In this document: positions 1 to 6,151 of the stretch, one piece after another
Layout of the letters: each line of letters begins with the position of its first letter
Position numbering within the stretch: position 1 is the stretch's first letter
Assembly: GCA_002731985.1 (NCBI GenBank)
Contig: PCCT01000021.1
Coordinates: 8,109-14,719 of the forward strand
Direction: 5' to 3'
Origin: Nitrospinota bacterium
Lineage (GTDB): Bacteria > Nitrospinota > Nitrospinia > Nitrospinales > VA-1
DNA length: 6,611 nt
Made by a program: the position numbers and the translations under genes
Notes under the pieces: generated by a model
The model's database searches: none
Told to the model about the DNA's origin: nothing
What the model saw: the letters and a program-made list of their open reading frames with translations, nothing else

Positions 1-2135
1 TTGTCCAAAGCGGATGCAGAGACAGCGACAGTTTTAATATTACCTTCAGGAAACTCTTTACTAATTTGTTTTATGGCCTCGACACCATCCATGATAGGCA
101 TCCGCATATCCATGAAGACGATGTCAGGTTGATGGGTATGTATTTTTTTGATAGCATCGCGCCCGTTGTCCGCTGTTATAGTTTCAACGCCAACATCCTC
201 CAGGATGCCAGAAAGAACATTGCGATTGGTAAGGTTATCGTCAGCCACAAGGGCTTTGACCTGTTGTCCTTTGGCAAGTCGTGAAACATTGGTCCCAAGG
301 AGCGATTGTGTGGGTATGCTTCCCTTTGCCGGTGGAAGGTGCAAGGTTACATTAAATTCTGAGCCGTCTTCTGGAGTGGAATGTAATGTTAGAACTCCAC
401 CCATTAATTCGATTTGTTTTCTGACGATAGCAAGGCCAAGTCCTGTTCCTTCCTGTTTGGCGCCACTACCAATCTGCTGGAAGGGTTCAAAAATTTTATT
501 ACGGTCCTCTAATGGTATGCCACGACCAGAATCAATTATCTGGAAAAGATAATGATCATGTTTGACAATGGACCACTTTAGCTCGATTTTTCCAGAGTCT
601 GTAAACTTGACGGCATTGCTTAACAGGTTGATTAATATCTGTTTCAATTTAAATTCGTCCCCATGGATGGGTATAGCCTGTGGGCCCGGACCTTCAAGCG
701 CCCATTTCAGACTTTTCTCTTCGCACCGTGGTTTTACGATAGCGGCAATGGTCCGTATGGTTTGGTTGAGGTTGAAGTCAACCGTCTGCAACTCCATTTT
801 CCCCGCCTCGATTTTTGATATGTCCAGGATGTCGTTTATTATGTGAAGCAGGTGACCGCCACTTTCAAGAATATTTTTTATATTTTTTTGCTGGGGCACA
901 TTCAAATCAGTATTACGGTGCAAAATTTGGGCGTAACCCAGTATGGCGTTCATAGGTGTGCGAATTTCATGGCTCATATTAGCCAGAAAAGTACTTTTAG
1001 CTTTATTGGCTGTCTCTGCTTCATTTTTTGCAGTATGGAGTTTTTCTTCTGCCAATTGTCGTGCTTCCACCTCAGATTTGAGTTGTTGATTTGCCAGTGT
1101 CAATTCATTGGTTCGTAAATTCACTTCATTTTCTACATCCCTGGTTCGCGAAGCCATCATTTGGAAAAATATGGCGATAAAAACCAGAAAGCTGAATACA
1201 GATACTGAAAGCCAAATTGCATAGGCGCGGTTGGGGCCATTTTGGAATTCCGAGGTACCTTGCCACAACAGTAGCCAGCGTCGCCCTGAAAAGTTTAGTA
1301 GACTGTTGTATTGAATTGGAGCGTCTTCCTTAATGCCGCCAAATATTAATCTTTTCTGATCCTCTCCAATTTCATCAAATACTGATAAAAATAGTCCCTG
1401 AGTAAGATACGGACGGATCATTTCCTCCATCATGTCATGTGTTCTGTAAACACCAAGAACCGTTCCCCTGAACAGGCGTTTTCTTTCCTCAATAGTTTTT
1501 GGAGTTCCTTTTTCCGCGTAAAAGGGTGCGAATATTAGAGTTGCCATTCTTGATTCATTCTGAAACCAGACTTTTGTGTTTGAAGCGATGCTCTTACCTG
1601 AATCCCTAGCTTGATTCATATAGTTCAATAATTGAGGCTGGGTGCTGATATCAAATCCCAAAACAGGTTCGTTGCCTGATGAAGGTTCAATGTAATAAAT
1701 TGGAAAATATTGGTCCTTGGGAAGAGATGGTATGACAGTAGAATTTTCAGTCTGAACTTTGAACTGAAAATTACGAAAACCGTCACGTCGGGCTAGCGAT
1801 TCAAGGATAGGCCGATGTTCATGCAGGACCCGTGGTATCCATTGAAGGGAGTGTATAAATTCATGCTTTTGCAAAAGTGGGGTGACATAGGTTTTGAATC
1901 CAGACCGATCCACCGTTTCCGATGCCTCAAACAGGGAGACAATTCCCATGAGTTCCTGATCTATAACCTCTAACTGCCCAGCGAGGATTAGCGTGTTCTC
2001 AAGACTCTCCTGCTCTAGTTGCTGTTTCCATAGATGTCTTTGCTGTTTTTCAACATTATTATCCGTGACCAGCGCCAATATGATAGCCAGTGCAATGAAT
2101 CCCCAGGTTGGATATGTGATTTTTTTAAAAAACAC
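1..2135 (-). CDS. CHASE-domain hybrid sensor histidine kinase with receiver domain (3' end outside window)
   Basis: Inner-membrane sensor kinase that should autophosphorylate on His and pass the phosphate to its own receiver Asp. The frame is open for 711 codons from GTG 2135 and runs off the left edge. Visible order: membrane helix at about residues 11-24; an extracytoplasmic CHASE-like region at about 45-285 (contains LQWIPRV); a second helix at about 304-327; a coiled-coil linker at about 330-378; HisKA with FLANMSHEIRTPMNAILGY and phospho-acceptor His389; HATPase with N box (LSNAVKFTDSG, Asn507), DSGRGI, EPFQQI and GTGLGLAI (563-570). The receiver starts at about 626 with acidic pair Asp632/Asp633, phospho-acceptor Asp676 in FMDMRMP and Ser706 at the switch position; its conserved Lys and anything beyond are outside the window. 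The start is inferred: an in-frame TAA lies upstream and there is no ATG near, so GTG 2135 is the first usual start, but it has no clear ribosome site. All catalytic residues look intact. The ligand is unknown. Confidence 0.93.
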   Translation of the reverse strand, partial: MFFKKITYPTWGFIALAIILALVTDNNVEKQQRHLWKQQLEQESLENTLILAGQLEVIDQELMGIVSLFEASETVDRSGFKTYVTPLLQKHEFIHSLQWIPRVLHEHRPILESLARRDGFRNFQFKVQTENSTVIPSLPKDQYFPIYYIEPSSGNEPVLGFDISTQPQLLNYMNQARDSGKSIASNTKVWFQNESRMATLIFAPFYAEKGTPKTIEERKRLFRGTVLGVYRTHDMMEEMIRPYLTQGLFLSVFDEIGEDQKRLIFGGIKEDAPIQYNSLLNFSGRRWLLLWQGTSEFQNGPNRAYAIWLSVSVFSFLVFIAIFFQMMASRTRDVENEVNLRTNELTLANQQLKSEVEARQLAEEKLHTAKNEAETANKAKSTFLANMSHEIRTPMNAILGYAQILHRNTDLNVPQQKNIKNILESGGHLLHIINDILDISKIEAGKMELQTVDFNLNQTIRTIAAIVKPRCEEKSLKWALEGPGPQAIPIHGDEFKLKQILINLLSNAVKFTDSGKIELKWSIVKHDHYLFQIIDSGRGIPLEDRNKIFEPFQQIGSGAKQEGTGLGLAIVRKQIELMGGVLTLHSTPEDGSEFNVTLHLPPAKGSIPTQSLLGTNVSRLAKGQQVKALVADDNLTNRNVLSGILEDVGVETITADNGRDAIKKIHTHQPDIVFMDMRMPIMDGVEAIKQISKEFPEGNIKTVAVSASALD

Positions 2136-2401
2136 TGTAAGGTCGATTAGGTCATTAATGGGATATTCTTGAAGCGATTAGATTAAATTTTTCCATCACT
2201 TAAGATCATTGTATAACAGGTAGCTGTATATGGCGTGCAAAAACATTTTTTATGAGTAATATTCATTTGACGGGATAAATATAAGGTGTCTGTATTGTCG
2301 CTAAGGCAGTATAAATATCGGGTTCTGTTTTTAAGTTCAGGTATCCAATATTATTAGGGCAACCGCATTACCCTGAGACAGTAAGTTTAAGGGCATGACT
2401 A
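2136..2401. other. Spacer between divergent units, no gene seen
   Basis: AT-rich 266 bases between the minus-strand hybrid kinase and the plus-strand kinase remnant. I find no convincing open frame or RNA gene. A short imperfect hairpin lies at 2356-2374 (AGGGCAA and TTACCCT around a 5-base loop); it pairs fully, with one G-U, only when read on the minus strand. It has no T-run, so it is not a terminator. TTGACG at 2267-2272 with TGTATT at 2291-2296 is a weak plus-strand promoter possibility. Confidence 0.5.
2210..2240 (-). promoter_or_regulatory. Possible promoter for the hybrid kinase
   Basis: Read on the minus strand, TTGCAC (2240-2235) is followed after 18 to 19 bases by TTATAC/TATACA (2216-2210), about 75 bases before the GTG start. 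It is a sigma70-like match with a slightly long spacer, judged by eye only. Confidence 0.25.
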
Positions 2402-2648
2402 ATGTCAAAAGTTGGAAAGCAAAAGCGATATCTAATTTTCACTGTATTAACTTTGGTTTCGGTTATTACAGCAGTGAACTATATAATTTGTATACCACCA
2501 CCATTGTGCAGGAAGTGGGGTAGGATTGGCCATTTGTCAGAAAATAGTTGAGCGTCATGGTGGTTACATTACTGCTCAAAGTTCGCCGGGTAACGGTGCA
2601 ACCTTTATAATCTCTCTTCCTGAAAAATCAGACTCAGAACCTCATTGA
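2402..2648 (+). pseudogene. Remnant of a second sensor histidine kinase (internal deletion and frame change)
   Basis: The last part is unmistakable: from 2505 to the TGA at 2646-2648 one frame reads [19 protein letters not shown], then [18 protein letters not shown] and a short tail. This is the G2 box and final strands of a HATPase_c domain. Nothing of HisKA, the N box or the G1 box precedes it, and the frame meets a TAA a few codons upstream. In another frame, ATG 2402 (AAGGG at about 2389-2393 as ribosome site) opens a 49-codon reading frame with a basic start (KVGKQKR) and one hydrophobic helix at residues 10-29, the usual N-terminus of a membrane kinase; it ends at TGA 2549-2551. A YTT tripeptide in a third frame (about 2487-2495) resembles the end of the kinase F box. 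The simplest reading is a kinase gene that lost its centre and then gained small indels. That the two ends came from the same gene is inference; the C-terminal identity is firm. Confidence 0.82.
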
Positions 2649-2673
2649 GCGGTTTTCTGGTAAATATTATATT
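2645..2673 (+). promoter_or_regulatory. Likely sigma70-type promoter for the LolA-like gene
   Basis: TTGAGC (2645-2650), a 17-base spacer and TATATT (2668-2673) lie about 50 bases before ATG 2723. The -35 box overlaps the TGA stop of the kinase remnant, so the downstream gene would have its own promoter. By-eye match, not tested. Confidence 0.42.
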
Positions 2674-2722
2674 CCTTAATTAACTATCTTAATTGCCTCA
2701 CCTTCGGTAGCCTGCCTTCTAT

Positions 2723-3505
2723 ATGAAAACGTTTATAAAAATTATTTTTCCTAAAAAAAGGAAATTATCCTTTATCGTCTGGTCCCTGGCTATATTTTTT
2801 ATCTCTTCATCAGCTAGCTCGGCAGATATCGACCCGCAAAAGCTATTGGAGTCGGTAGATGATAATATGTGGTCCAACACAAAGTATATCGAGGGTCGGC
2901 TCATCATCGACAATGGAAGGCTGAAGCGAGTGTTGGAAATGGTCAGTTGGATGGAGGGGGTAGAGCGTTCCTATAGTCTTTATGAAGCTCCACCACGCGA
3001 AAAAGGAACAAAAATGCTGAAGATAAACTCCAAGTTGTGGATGTACACACCGCGTACCGACCGCAAAATACTTATCGCGGGTCATATGCTGAGGCAGTCG
3101 ATGATGGGGAGTGACCTTTCGTATGAAGACATGATGGAGGATAAAAAGCTGAGTCGGACTTATAAAGCTGAATTTGAGGGTATGGAAGATTTCAATGGGG
3201 TGCTCTGTGGTGTGTTGCGGTTGACGGCTCACGATAAAACCACGACTTACCAGAGTCGAAAACTATGGGTTGATCCCGGGCGCAAGGTTGTCCTTCTCCA
3301 AAAGCTTTACGCAAAAAGCGGCATGTTGATCAAAGATATTGAGTTTTCCGGATATAGACCCGTTGGCAAACGCCTGTTTCCCAGGGAAATGGTTTTTCGT
3401 GATCTTCTGAAGGAAAATACCAGGACAACTTACATGTTTGATGTTATAAAATTTGATGTGCAAATTCCTGCTAAGTACTTTTCACAAAGCATTCTAAAAA
3501 GGTAA
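2723..3505 (+). CDS. LolA-like outer-membrane lipoprotein-sorting family protein
   Basis: A 260-residue secreted protein of the LolA-like family often labelled outer membrane lipoprotein-sorting protein (PF17131 type); the exact cargo of this branch is not established. A basic n-region (KKRK, 11-14) and hydrophobic stretch (about 16-29) end in SSASSAD, giving a likely signal-peptidase cut near residue 34. Family marks visible: PREKGTKML (91-99), LWMYTPRTDRKI (105-116), MMGSDLSYEDM (127-137), then a paired strand pattern LWVDPGRKVVLLQKLY (181-196) and the closing IPAKYF (248-253), which would form the half-barrel that holds acyl chains. ATG 2723 is the only reasonable start: TAG lies five codons upstream and the next Met is past the signal peptide, but no strong ribosome site is visible. 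Relatives usually sit beside an MMPL/RND exporter or FtsX-type permease; none is here, so it is an orphan in this window. No lipobox Cys is present, so a soluble periplasmic form is expected. Confidence 0.88.
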   Translation: MKTFIKIIFPKKRKLSFIVWSLAIFFISSSASSADIDPQKLLESVDDNMWSNTKYIEGRLIIDNGRLKRVLEMVSWMEGVERSYSLYEAPPREKGTKMLKINSKLWMYTPRTDRKILIAGHMLRQSMMGSDLSYEDMMEDKKLSRTYKAEFEGMEDFNGVLCGVLRLTAHDKTTTYQSRKLWVDPGRKVVLLQKLYAKSGMLIKDIEFSGYRPVGKRLFPREMVFRDLLKENTRTTYMFDVIKFDVQIPAKYFSQSILKR

Positions 3506-3536
3506 TTGATGTAACGATTTAGCTTCACTATTTTGT

Positions 3537-3794
3537 ATGACTTGCCGAAAAGGGTAGAGAGCCATCCTTCCTCAAGGAATAACACTTGGGAACCAAGAGA
3601 AAGCAGTTTTAAGTCAGTTTGACAAAAAGGCCAGGAATAAGGGAATCACTCTCGGGATTCCAGAGAAAACAGCTTCCATTCAGGTTGAGAAGAAGGTTAC
3701 TGAAAAAGTTAAAAAACGTCCCGGACCTGTAAAAATAGTAGAGCAGGCAAGCTTGCAAGACCGGATCAAACTTCGCAAGGCTTGTTGGAAGTAA
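3537..3794 (+). pseudogene. Broken small reading frame with an internal repeat, function unknown
   Basis: One frame is open from 3558 to TAA 3792-3794 (78 codons), but it has no usual start codon near its beginning. The only in-frame ATG (3537) is cut off by TAG at 3555-3557. The peptide is Lys-rich and hydrophilic, with no membrane segment, and contains two copies of a GITLGxxEK motif. The last part reads KKRPGPVKIVEQASLQDRIK. No family is recognised. An intact ancestor with a stop mutation fits best, but chance openness cannot be excluded. Confidence 0.35.
3576..3674 (+). repeat. Pair of imperfect 33-base direct repeats
   Basis: Copies lie at 3576-3608 and 3642-3674, 66 bases apart, with about 25 of 33 bases the same. 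In the shared frame they encode GITLGNQEKAV and GITLGIPEKTA. The offset is a multiple of three and several differences are in third codon positions, which suggests that the repeat was kept or duplicated as protein. Confidence 0.5.
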
Positions 3795-3931
3795 TGCGAA
3801 AATACCTGGAAAGTAAATACAAAGGAACAACGTTCTATTCTACGGGTTCTAAGCAAAAGGTATGCAAAAAAGATTTGTTCAAAGAACGTCTTAGCTGTGT
3901 CCGTCAAAAATGCAGAAAGGTTGCCCGCTAA
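3794..3931 (+). CDS. Possible 45-residue Lys/Cys-rich small protein, or C-terminal part of the broken frame before it
   Basis: ATG 3794 overlaps the previous stop as TAATG, a layout typical of translational coupling, and the frame closes at TAA 3929-3931. The peptide is strongly basic with Cys at 24, 35 and 40 and no signal or membrane helix. The same frame is open upstream for about 22 more codons without a start, so a frameshift joining it to the preceding frame is as likely as a separate gene. No homologue is recognised. Confidence 0.3.
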   Translation: MRKYLESKYKGTTFYSTGSKQKVCKKDLFKERLSCVRQKCRKVAR

Positions 3932-3974
3932 CAGCTCTCCTTACTTAGTAGAAACGATCTATACTCAAAACCTT

Positions 3975-4886
3975 TTATTTTACGGTGTGCATCCAGGTGA
4001 GCTCATGCTTATTGTGATATAGGTGCGCCACCTGACTTCTTTCGATTTCTAAGAACTTTTTAGCGTATCCATAATCCGGGGTGCCTTGAAATTTGATCGT
4101 GCAGATGAAGTTTTTGCATTTTCTTGAATCGACCCAACTTGATACCCAGTCAAAAAGTTTTTCTGGATAACAAATAACATCGCTGAATAGCCAATCTACT
4201 TGATCAAAATCGGAAGGTTGCAGGGCGAAGGCGTCTCCTTTACGGTATTCCACATTTGGCAAGGCCTGAATTTTAGGATCAAGGGATGACCTGTCAACGG
4301 ATAGAACTCTCGCGCCAAGTTTTTGAATCGCCCAGGCCCATCCGCCTGGGCTCCCTCCTGCGTCAATGCAGAACTCTCCCGGCTGAGGAAATTGCCTCAT
4401 TCTTGTGAGCGCTTCATATAATTTCAAATAAGCTCTACTTGGAGGACCTTTCTTATCTTCCTTAAATAAAACTTCACCATTCAGGTACGGGCTGGAACAT
4501 TGGGCAGATGCCAGTATCTGGTTCTGGTCAAGCAGGGTCCATGAACCAAGTTGGGAAGAGGGTGGCGAACAGGGAAATATGAGAGGCTTTGCGGAAACAT
4601 GCGGTAGTTTTTCCTGTATGAGTTTCGCGCGTCGATGAAGTTGATAAGAATACAGGCACCAGTTGCGTTGGAGTGCTTTTAGTTTCCTGGCTCCGTCGTT
4701 AATAGAGTCTATTGCGAGAACGATTGGGTCCTGCCATATGTTCAAAGCCCAGAACGCTTCCATGGCTGGAGCGGAGGATAGAATCAGTTGATTGTGGATA
4801 TCAATAATGCCATCGACTTCCTCTTTCAATGGCTCCATTTGGTCTTTTGCACCCAGATAGGCTGAGCGTATATTTAATGAAGCCAT
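3975..4886 (-). CDS. RlmM/FtsJ-like SAM-dependent RNA 2'-O-methyltransferase
   Basis: A 303-residue cytosolic Rossmann-fold methyltransferase, probably acting on the ribose 2'-O of an RNA, by analogy with RlmM (23S rRNA C2498) and FtsJ/RrmJ. The C-terminal domain starts at PPSRAYLKLYEAL (148-160); motif I is IDAGGSPGGWAW (174-185), followed by the acidic end of strand two (SVDRS, 196-200) and LFSDVICYPEK (233-243). A K-D-K-E catalytic set can be assigned as Lys155, Asp236, Lys265 (IKFQG) and Glu295. The N-terminal 110 or so residues would be the RNA-binding part, with LGSWTLLDQNQILA as linker; the whole is shorter than E. coli RlmM (366 residues), so the target could differ. The ATG comes directly after the TAG of the upstream LOG remnant, with GGAG at 4899-4896 nine bases before it, a good ribosome site that supports this start. 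Confidence 0.86.
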   Translation of the reverse strand: MASLNIRSAYLGAKDQMEPLKEEVDGIIDIHNQLILSSAPAMEAFWALNIWQDPIVLAIDSINDGARKLKALQRNWCLYSYQLHRRAKLIQEKLPHVSAKPLIFPCSPPSSQLGSWTLLDQNQILASAQCSSPYLNGEVLFKEDKKGPPSRAYLKLYEALTRMRQFPQPGEFCIDAGGSPGGWAWAIQKLGARVLSVDRSSLDPKIQALPNVEYRKGDAFALQPSDFDQVDWLFSDVICYPEKLFDWVSSWVDSRKCKNFICTIKFQGTPDYGYAKKFLEIERSQVAHLYHNKHELTWMHTVK

Positions 4887-5168
4887 CTATATCTTCTCCA
4901 CTGCATCTTCTACCGTTTTAACAGCGGGTGCCAGTTTGGAAAAAGCATCCCATTCTCCATTAGGGCTAAGCAGGACGAGAGGTTTTCTATATTCTATTGC
5001 CAATTCAACTTCAGACCAGGTGCCGAATCCGCCGGGAAGCGCGATCACTTTGTCGGCGCTCAGGGTGATAATGTGATTCCTGCTCTCTATGTCTTTACCC
5101 ATCTCGCCTGATAAATCCAAGTGGGTGCGTATGCAAATCTCCGTGTAACTATTCGGATAGCCAGCAGG
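4887..5168 (-). pseudogene. C-terminal half of a LOG/TIGR00725-type (SLOG-fold) protein
   Basis: Family members are Rossmann-fold nucleotide-binding proteins, annotated as LOG phosphoribohydrolases or molybdenum-cofactor carriers. Here only the second half remains. It reads AGYPNSYTEICIRTHLDLSG, then SRNHIITLSADKVIALPGGFGTWSEVELA with the diagnostic PGGxGTxxE nucleotide/active-site motif (about 5037-5011). The first half, with the N-terminal Gly-rich loop, is missing. In the LOG frame the codons upstream of about 5168 (open back to TAA 5228-5226) give a basic stretch unlike the family, while another frame there matches a different gene. The first usual start is TTG 5120, which would give a 77-residue piece beginning inside the fold. 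It is therefore most likely non-functional, though the motif region is undamaged. It lies between the glycosylase and the methyltransferase on the same strand. Confidence 0.8.
4896..4899 (-). promoter_or_regulatory. Ribosome binding site of the methyltransferase
   Basis: GGAG on the minus strand, inside the last codons of the LOG remnant and nine bases before ATG 4886. It allows the methyltransferase to be translated even though the upstream gene is damaged. Confidence 0.6.
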
Positions 5169-5245
5169 AGATTTATAAGACTTACGTTTTTGCCGATGAT
5201 GACACTTTCGATATTCTGTTGCAGTTTAGCGATAGATTTTTGGGT
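5159..5245 (-). pseudogene. N-terminal trace of a MoxR-type AAA+ ATPase
   Basis: Six bases after the glycosylase stop, a 29-codon stretch reads TQKSIAKLQQNIESVIIGKN, then an INLLLA end. This matches the well-known MoxR opening, where a helix is followed by VIVGQ/K and then LLLALL. The Walker A motif that should follow about 15 residues later (GVPGxGKT) is absent; the sequence instead passes into the LOG half in another frame. No ATG/GTG/TTG starts the stretch (TAG lies just upstream), so it is also damaged at the 5' side. The identification is from memory of the family and is short, hence moderate confidence. Confidence 0.6.
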
Positions 5246-5250
5246 TGTAT

Positions 5251-6042
5251 TTATTCTCTAAGTTTGGCCAGAACTTTATTCATATCATCCATAACGTTGC
5301 GCCGGTTTTCGAGTGTGTAGGCCCGTAACAGATATGCCGGGTGCAATGTGAGCATGAGGGGAATGCCAGCATACTCATGCCATGTGCCGCGCTCTTTCAT
5401 AATGGGAACGGTGCGCCCTAACAAGGTGCTTGCCGATGGTTTTCCTAAAGCGACTATTGCTTTGGGGCGAATGGCTTGCAGTTGCTTTATCAGGAATGGA
5501 TTGCAGGCGGCAACTTCATCTGCCTTCGGGTCCCTATTCTCTGGTGGGCGACATTTCACTATGTTGCAGATATAAGTGTCCCTTTCCCGATTGAGCTTCA
5601 TTCCTTTTTCGATGATCTCAGTCAGTTTTTTTCCTGCACGTCCAACAAAAGGAAACCCCTGCTCATCCTCATCCGCTCCTGGTCCCTCACCCACGAAGAC
5701 GAGGTCGGCGTGGGGGTTACCTGATCCGAACACGATCGTTTTTCTTGTGGAATGCAGATTACAGCGGGTGCAGTCTCTCAACTCTTCGCGAACTTCTTCA
5801 AGGGTCAGGTTTGGTTTTGCGCTTGTTCTGGGCTTTGCCATAGTGTGTTGCCTGGTGGTTTCAGTTGAGGGGCGCGACAAGTTAGATTTGTCGGACCCGG
5901 GCTCCAGAATAGAACCTGATTGCAGAGGGATGTCCGAATAACCATAATCCTTAAGGAAGGTCAGGTAATTCTTTAAATCTCTAAGTAGAATGGGTCTCTC
6001 TGGTGTTGGCATAAGAGGATCAAGAATATCAAATGGTTTCAT
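5251..6042 (-). CDS. Family 4 uracil-DNA glycosylase (iron-sulfur type)
   Basis: Removes uracil from DNA at the start of base-excision repair. Numbering below uses the longer TTG 6051 start (266 residues); ATG 6042 gives 263. Visible: first cluster cysteines CTRC (Cys94, Cys97), water-activating/uracil-binding motif GEGPGADEDEQGFPFVGRAG (121-140), second cluster cysteines in CNIVKCRPPENRDP (Cys167) and AACNPF (Cys183), and the DNA-intercalation motif LTLHPAYLLR (234-243, His237). These are the family 4 signatures, with four Cys for a 4Fe-4S cluster. The core begins near residue 82; the first 80 residues are an extension with a helix (PERPILLRDLKNYLTFLKDYG) and a Ser/Thr/Pro-rich linker, a common layout in long family 4 enzymes. 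Neither start has a good ribosome site; I prefer ATG. It heads the minus-strand run, transcribed away from the gene at 6152. Confidence 0.93.
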   Translation of the reverse strand: MKPFDILDPLMPTPERPILLRDLKNYLTFLKDYGYSDIPLQSGSILEPGSDKSNLSRPSTETTRQHTMAKPRTSAKPNLTLEEVREELRDCTRCNLHSTRKTIVFGSGNPHADLVFVGEGPGADEDEQGFPFVGRAGKKLTEIIEKGMKLNRERDTYICNIVKCRPPENRDPKADEVAACNPFLIKQLQAIRPKAIVALGKPSASTLLGRTVPIMKERGTWHEYAGIPLMLTLHPAYLLRAYTLENRRNVMDDMNKVLAKLRE

Positions 6043-6075
6043 GCAAGACAATAGATTTTGAGGTGTGTAAAGATA

Positions 6076-6116
6076 TTGACAAAAACATTGACTTGTAATA
6101 TTATTTCCCTAAATAT
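6076..6116 (+). promoter_or_regulatory. AT-rich divergent promoter region
   Basis: Two -35-like boxes, TTGACA (6076-6081) and TTGACT (6088-6093), start 12 bases apart. The second has TAAATA (6110-6115) after 16 bases; TAATAT (6096-6101) is too close to the first. This lies 36 bases before GTG 6152 and between divergent genes, so it may also hold the glycosylase promoter (TTGTCA on the minus strand at 6082-6077). The direct repeat of TTGAC could be a regulator site, which is speculative. Confidence 0.35.
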
Positions 6117-6151
6117 ATCAAGTGTTGAAGCCCTGTTTTAGAGAGATTTTC

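Noticed and set aside
66..1118. Four plus-strand open frames of 72 to 134 codons
   Set aside because: They lie opposite the hybrid kinase, whose minus-strand frame carries every kinase motif; the plus-strand peptides resemble no family.
2340..2401. Possible riboswitch (GGGCAACC with a short hairpin before the kinase remnant)
   Set aside because: It has a faint likeness to a c-di-GMP aptamer piece, but the other conserved helices and the tetraloop receptor are not present.
2843..3463. Minus-strand open frames of 129 and 66 codons
   Set aside because: Antisense shadows of the LolA-like gene; the His- and Pro-rich peptides have no domain pattern.
3506..3560. Terminator after the LolA-like gene
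   Set aside because: No GC-rich hairpin followed by a T-run could be found by eye.
3609..3907. Minus-strand frames of 73 and 75 codons
   Set aside because: Phe-rich products are the antisense of Lys-rich plus-strand sequence; no start signal or family match. The plus-strand reading with its repeat is more protein-like.
4887..5120. A complete 77-residue LOG protein starting at TTG 5120
   Set aside because: Homology clearly continues upstream of that codon (AGYPNSYTEICIRTH), so TTG 5120 lies inside the ancestral coding region.
5348..5941. Plus-strand frames of 75, 82 and 121 codons
   Set aside because: Opposite the uracil-DNA glycosylase, which has complete family motifs.
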